Positions 4,354-5,631 of a stretch of 5,631 nucleotides of DNA are shown here, piece by piece; the stretch's first letter is position 1, and each line of letters starts with the position of its first letter. A program made the position numbers and the translations under genes. The stretch lies in the NCBI GenBank assembly GCA_900555875.1, contig USNB01000088.1:1-5631 (forward strand). The letters run 5' to 3'. A model generated the notes under the pieces. It had not been told where the DNA came from. It worked only from the letters and a program-made list of their open reading frames with translations, and searched no databases. The DNA comes from an uncultured Eubacteriales bacterium (GTDB lineage: Bacteria; Bacillota; Clostridia; Christensenellales; Pumilibacteraceae).

Positions 4354-5631
4354 CTCTTGCCCGCCTTCTTGATCGTCTTCAATGCCGCCGCGACCACGTC
4401 CTCCGGAGTAAAGCGGTTGATCTCTAACAACGCGGACGCGGGAGCGGACAGACCGAAGTCGTCCTTGCATACCGTCGCGCCGTCGATGCCCGTATATTTA
4501 TACCAGCATATCGCGCTGCCGGCCTCCACCGCCACACGCGCGCGCACGGCATCGGGAAGGACGGACGATCTGTACGATTCCTTCTGCGCGTCGAACTCCT
4601 CCATGCAAGGCATGGATACGACGCGGGCGTCCACGCCGCGCTCCGCAAGAAGTCCCTTCGCGCGGACGAGAAGGGATACTTCGCTGCCCGAGCCCATGAG
4701 TATGACGTCGGGAACAGGTTTTGCGCTGTCATCGAGGATATAACCGCCCTTCATCGCGCCTTCCGCGCTCGTACCCTGAGGAGAAAGCAGCTTCTGGCGG
4801 CTCGTGACCACGGCGACGGGATGTTTGCCCTCCGCCCAATAAGCATATGCAGCAGCCGTCTCCAGCCCGTCGCACGGACGGAACACCCGGAGATTGGGCA
4901 GCGTGCGGAGCATTGCGAGCTGTTCGATCGGCTGATGAGTGGGACCGTCCTCGCCCACGCCTATCGAATCATGGGAGAGGATATACAGCACGGGGATATC
5001 CATGAGCGCCGTCATGCGCACGGAACCCTTGAAATAGTCGGAGAACACGAAGAACGTGGCGCAGTAAGGTTTGAAACCTCCGTGAAGAGATATGCCGTTG
5101 CATATGCTCGCCATCGCAAGCTCGCGCACTCCGAAATGTATATTGCTCTCGGAAGGCGTTTGCGCCGAGTAATAACCGCGGCTCTTCATGACAGACATGT
5201 TCGAAGGTCCGAGATCCGCGCTTCCGCCCACAAGCTCGGGGATGCGGTTGTCAGCCAGCCAGTTGAGGACGGCTCCCGAATGATTGCGGGTGGCAGAGTC
5301 TCCCTTCGGAGCCGCCGCCCAGAATTCCTCGTCATGCGCGAGATCGGGGAACTTGCCCTTAAGTCTGCGCGTCAGTTCGGCATGCAACTCGGGGTATGCG
5401 TTTTTATACGCGCGCATGAGCTTGTTCCACTCCGCGCTCGCCTTCGCTCCCCGCTCTCTGACCTCCTGCGTATAACCCGCAGTGAGCGGGAGCGCGGTGA
5501 ACGGCGGCTGCTTCCAGCCCATCGCCGTCTTCATATCCGCAAGGCACTGCTCTCCGAGCGGCGCTCCGTGACAGGACTCGCTGCCTTCCTTCCCCGACCC
5601 CTTGCCGATACGGGTGTGCACTATGATGAGC
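4350..5631 (-). CDS. tkt: Transketolase, C-terminal two thirds (5' end outside window)
   Basis: Transketolase is a thiamine-diphosphate enzyme that moves two-carbon units between sugar phosphates, linking ribose-5-phosphate supply to glycolysis. About 426 residues are visible of a family near 660. The frame stays open to the window edge, where LIIVHTRIGKGSG ends the first cofactor domain; the GTG at 5621 is internal. Then come SCHGAPLG, whose His contacts cofactor and substrate; GGSADLGPSN; HFGVRE, with the essential Glu that activates thiamine at 5121-5123; GISLHGGFKPY; HDSIGVGEDGPTHQP (His at 4971-4973), the diagnostic transketolase signature; FRPCDGLE; TSRQ, whose Arg binds the sugar phosphate; and the C-terminal domain ending near FTPEDVVAAALKTIKKAGKR. 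A single full-length-type polypeptide, rather than the split two-subunit form, is indicated because the cofactor-domain end and the following domain are continuous. It is the upstream partner of yfbR. No catalytic residue looks lost. Confidence 0.96.
   Translation of the reverse strand, partial: LIIVHTRIGKGSGKEGSESCHGAPLGEQCLADMKTAMGWKQPPFTALPLTAGYTQEVRERGAKASAEWNKLMRAYKNAYPELHAELTRRLKGKFPDLAHDEEFWAAAPKGDSATRNHSGAVLNWLADNRIPELVGGSADLGPSNMSVMKSRGYYSAQTPSESNIHFGVRELAMASICNGISLHGGFKPYCATFFVFSDYFKGSVRMTALMDIPVLYILSHDSIGVGEDGPTHQPIEQLAMLRTLPNLRVFRPCDGLETAAAYAYWAEGKHPVAVVTSRQKLLSPQGTSAEGAMKGGYILDDSAKPVPDVILMGSGSEVSLLVRAKGLLAERGVDARVVSMPCMEEFDAQKESYRSSVLPDAVRARVAVEAGSAICWYKYTGIDGATVCKDDFGLSAPASALLEINRFTPEDVVAAALKTIKKAGKR

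Noticed and set aside
4354..4470. N-terminal extension of yfbR by 39 codons
   Set aside because: This stretch is the transketolase C-terminus read in another frame; the YfbR family begins at the Met whose ATG overlaps the transketolase stop.
3859..4743. 294-codon plus-strand frame opposite yfbR and transketolase
   Set aside because: It is antisense to two well-identified genes, crosses their junction, and its product has the same biased, domain-free composition.
1..5631. Mobile element, phage, toxin-antitoxin or defence system
   Set aside because: No transposase, integrase, terminal repeats, toxin-antitoxin pair or defence domain was found; codon choice looks uniform across all the genes.

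Overview
The window looks like chromosome from a GC-rich member of the Bacillota, probably an uncultured clostridial lineage. That placement is inference. It rests on the arginine gene order (argB-argD-argF), strong GGAGG-type ribosome binding sites, a SpoIIIE/FtsK-like sequence, and a marked preference for the isoleucine codon ATA despite the GC-rich DNA. No rRNA, tRNA, CRISPR array, insertion sequence or phage gene is visible. The window is compact and mostly housekeeping.

Left half, plus strand (1-3120): the distal end of an arginine biosynthesis operon. It holds the C-terminal third of argB (acetylglutamate kinase), then complete argD (acetylornithine aminotransferase) and argF (ornithine carbamoyltransferase). 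Four bases after argF comes a small GNAT-family N-acetyltransferase of unknown substrate. A clear intrinsic terminator at 3085-3119 closes the operon. The first three genes cover phosphorylation of N-acetylglutamate, transamination to N-acetylornithine, and carbamoylation of ornithine to citrulline. The operon promoter lies outside the window.

Middle (3121-3762): a single-gene transcription unit. An extended -10 promoter with an AT-rich upstream stretch is overlapped by a 28-bp inverted repeat that looks like an operator. It drives a 113-residue protein with a TTG start. This protein resembles only the central slice of an FtsK/SpoIIIE motor: the stretch after Walker A through Walker B to the next strand, with no P-loop. 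A long GC-rich hairpin at 3627-3671 separates this gene from the convergent genes to the right.

Right half, minus strand (3763-5631): the C-terminal two thirds of a transketolase gene, followed with an ATGA stop/start overlap by a yfbR-type HD-superfamily 5'-deoxynucleotidase. The pair is probably translationally coupled. It may link deoxynucleotide turnover with pentose-phosphate metabolism, but that link is inference.

The items most worth a second look are the P-loop-less FtsK-like protein with its own operator/promoter, the HD-to-HE change in the YfbR homologue, and the uncharacterised acetyltransferase at the end of the arginine operon. I did not find a convincing new multi-gene system.
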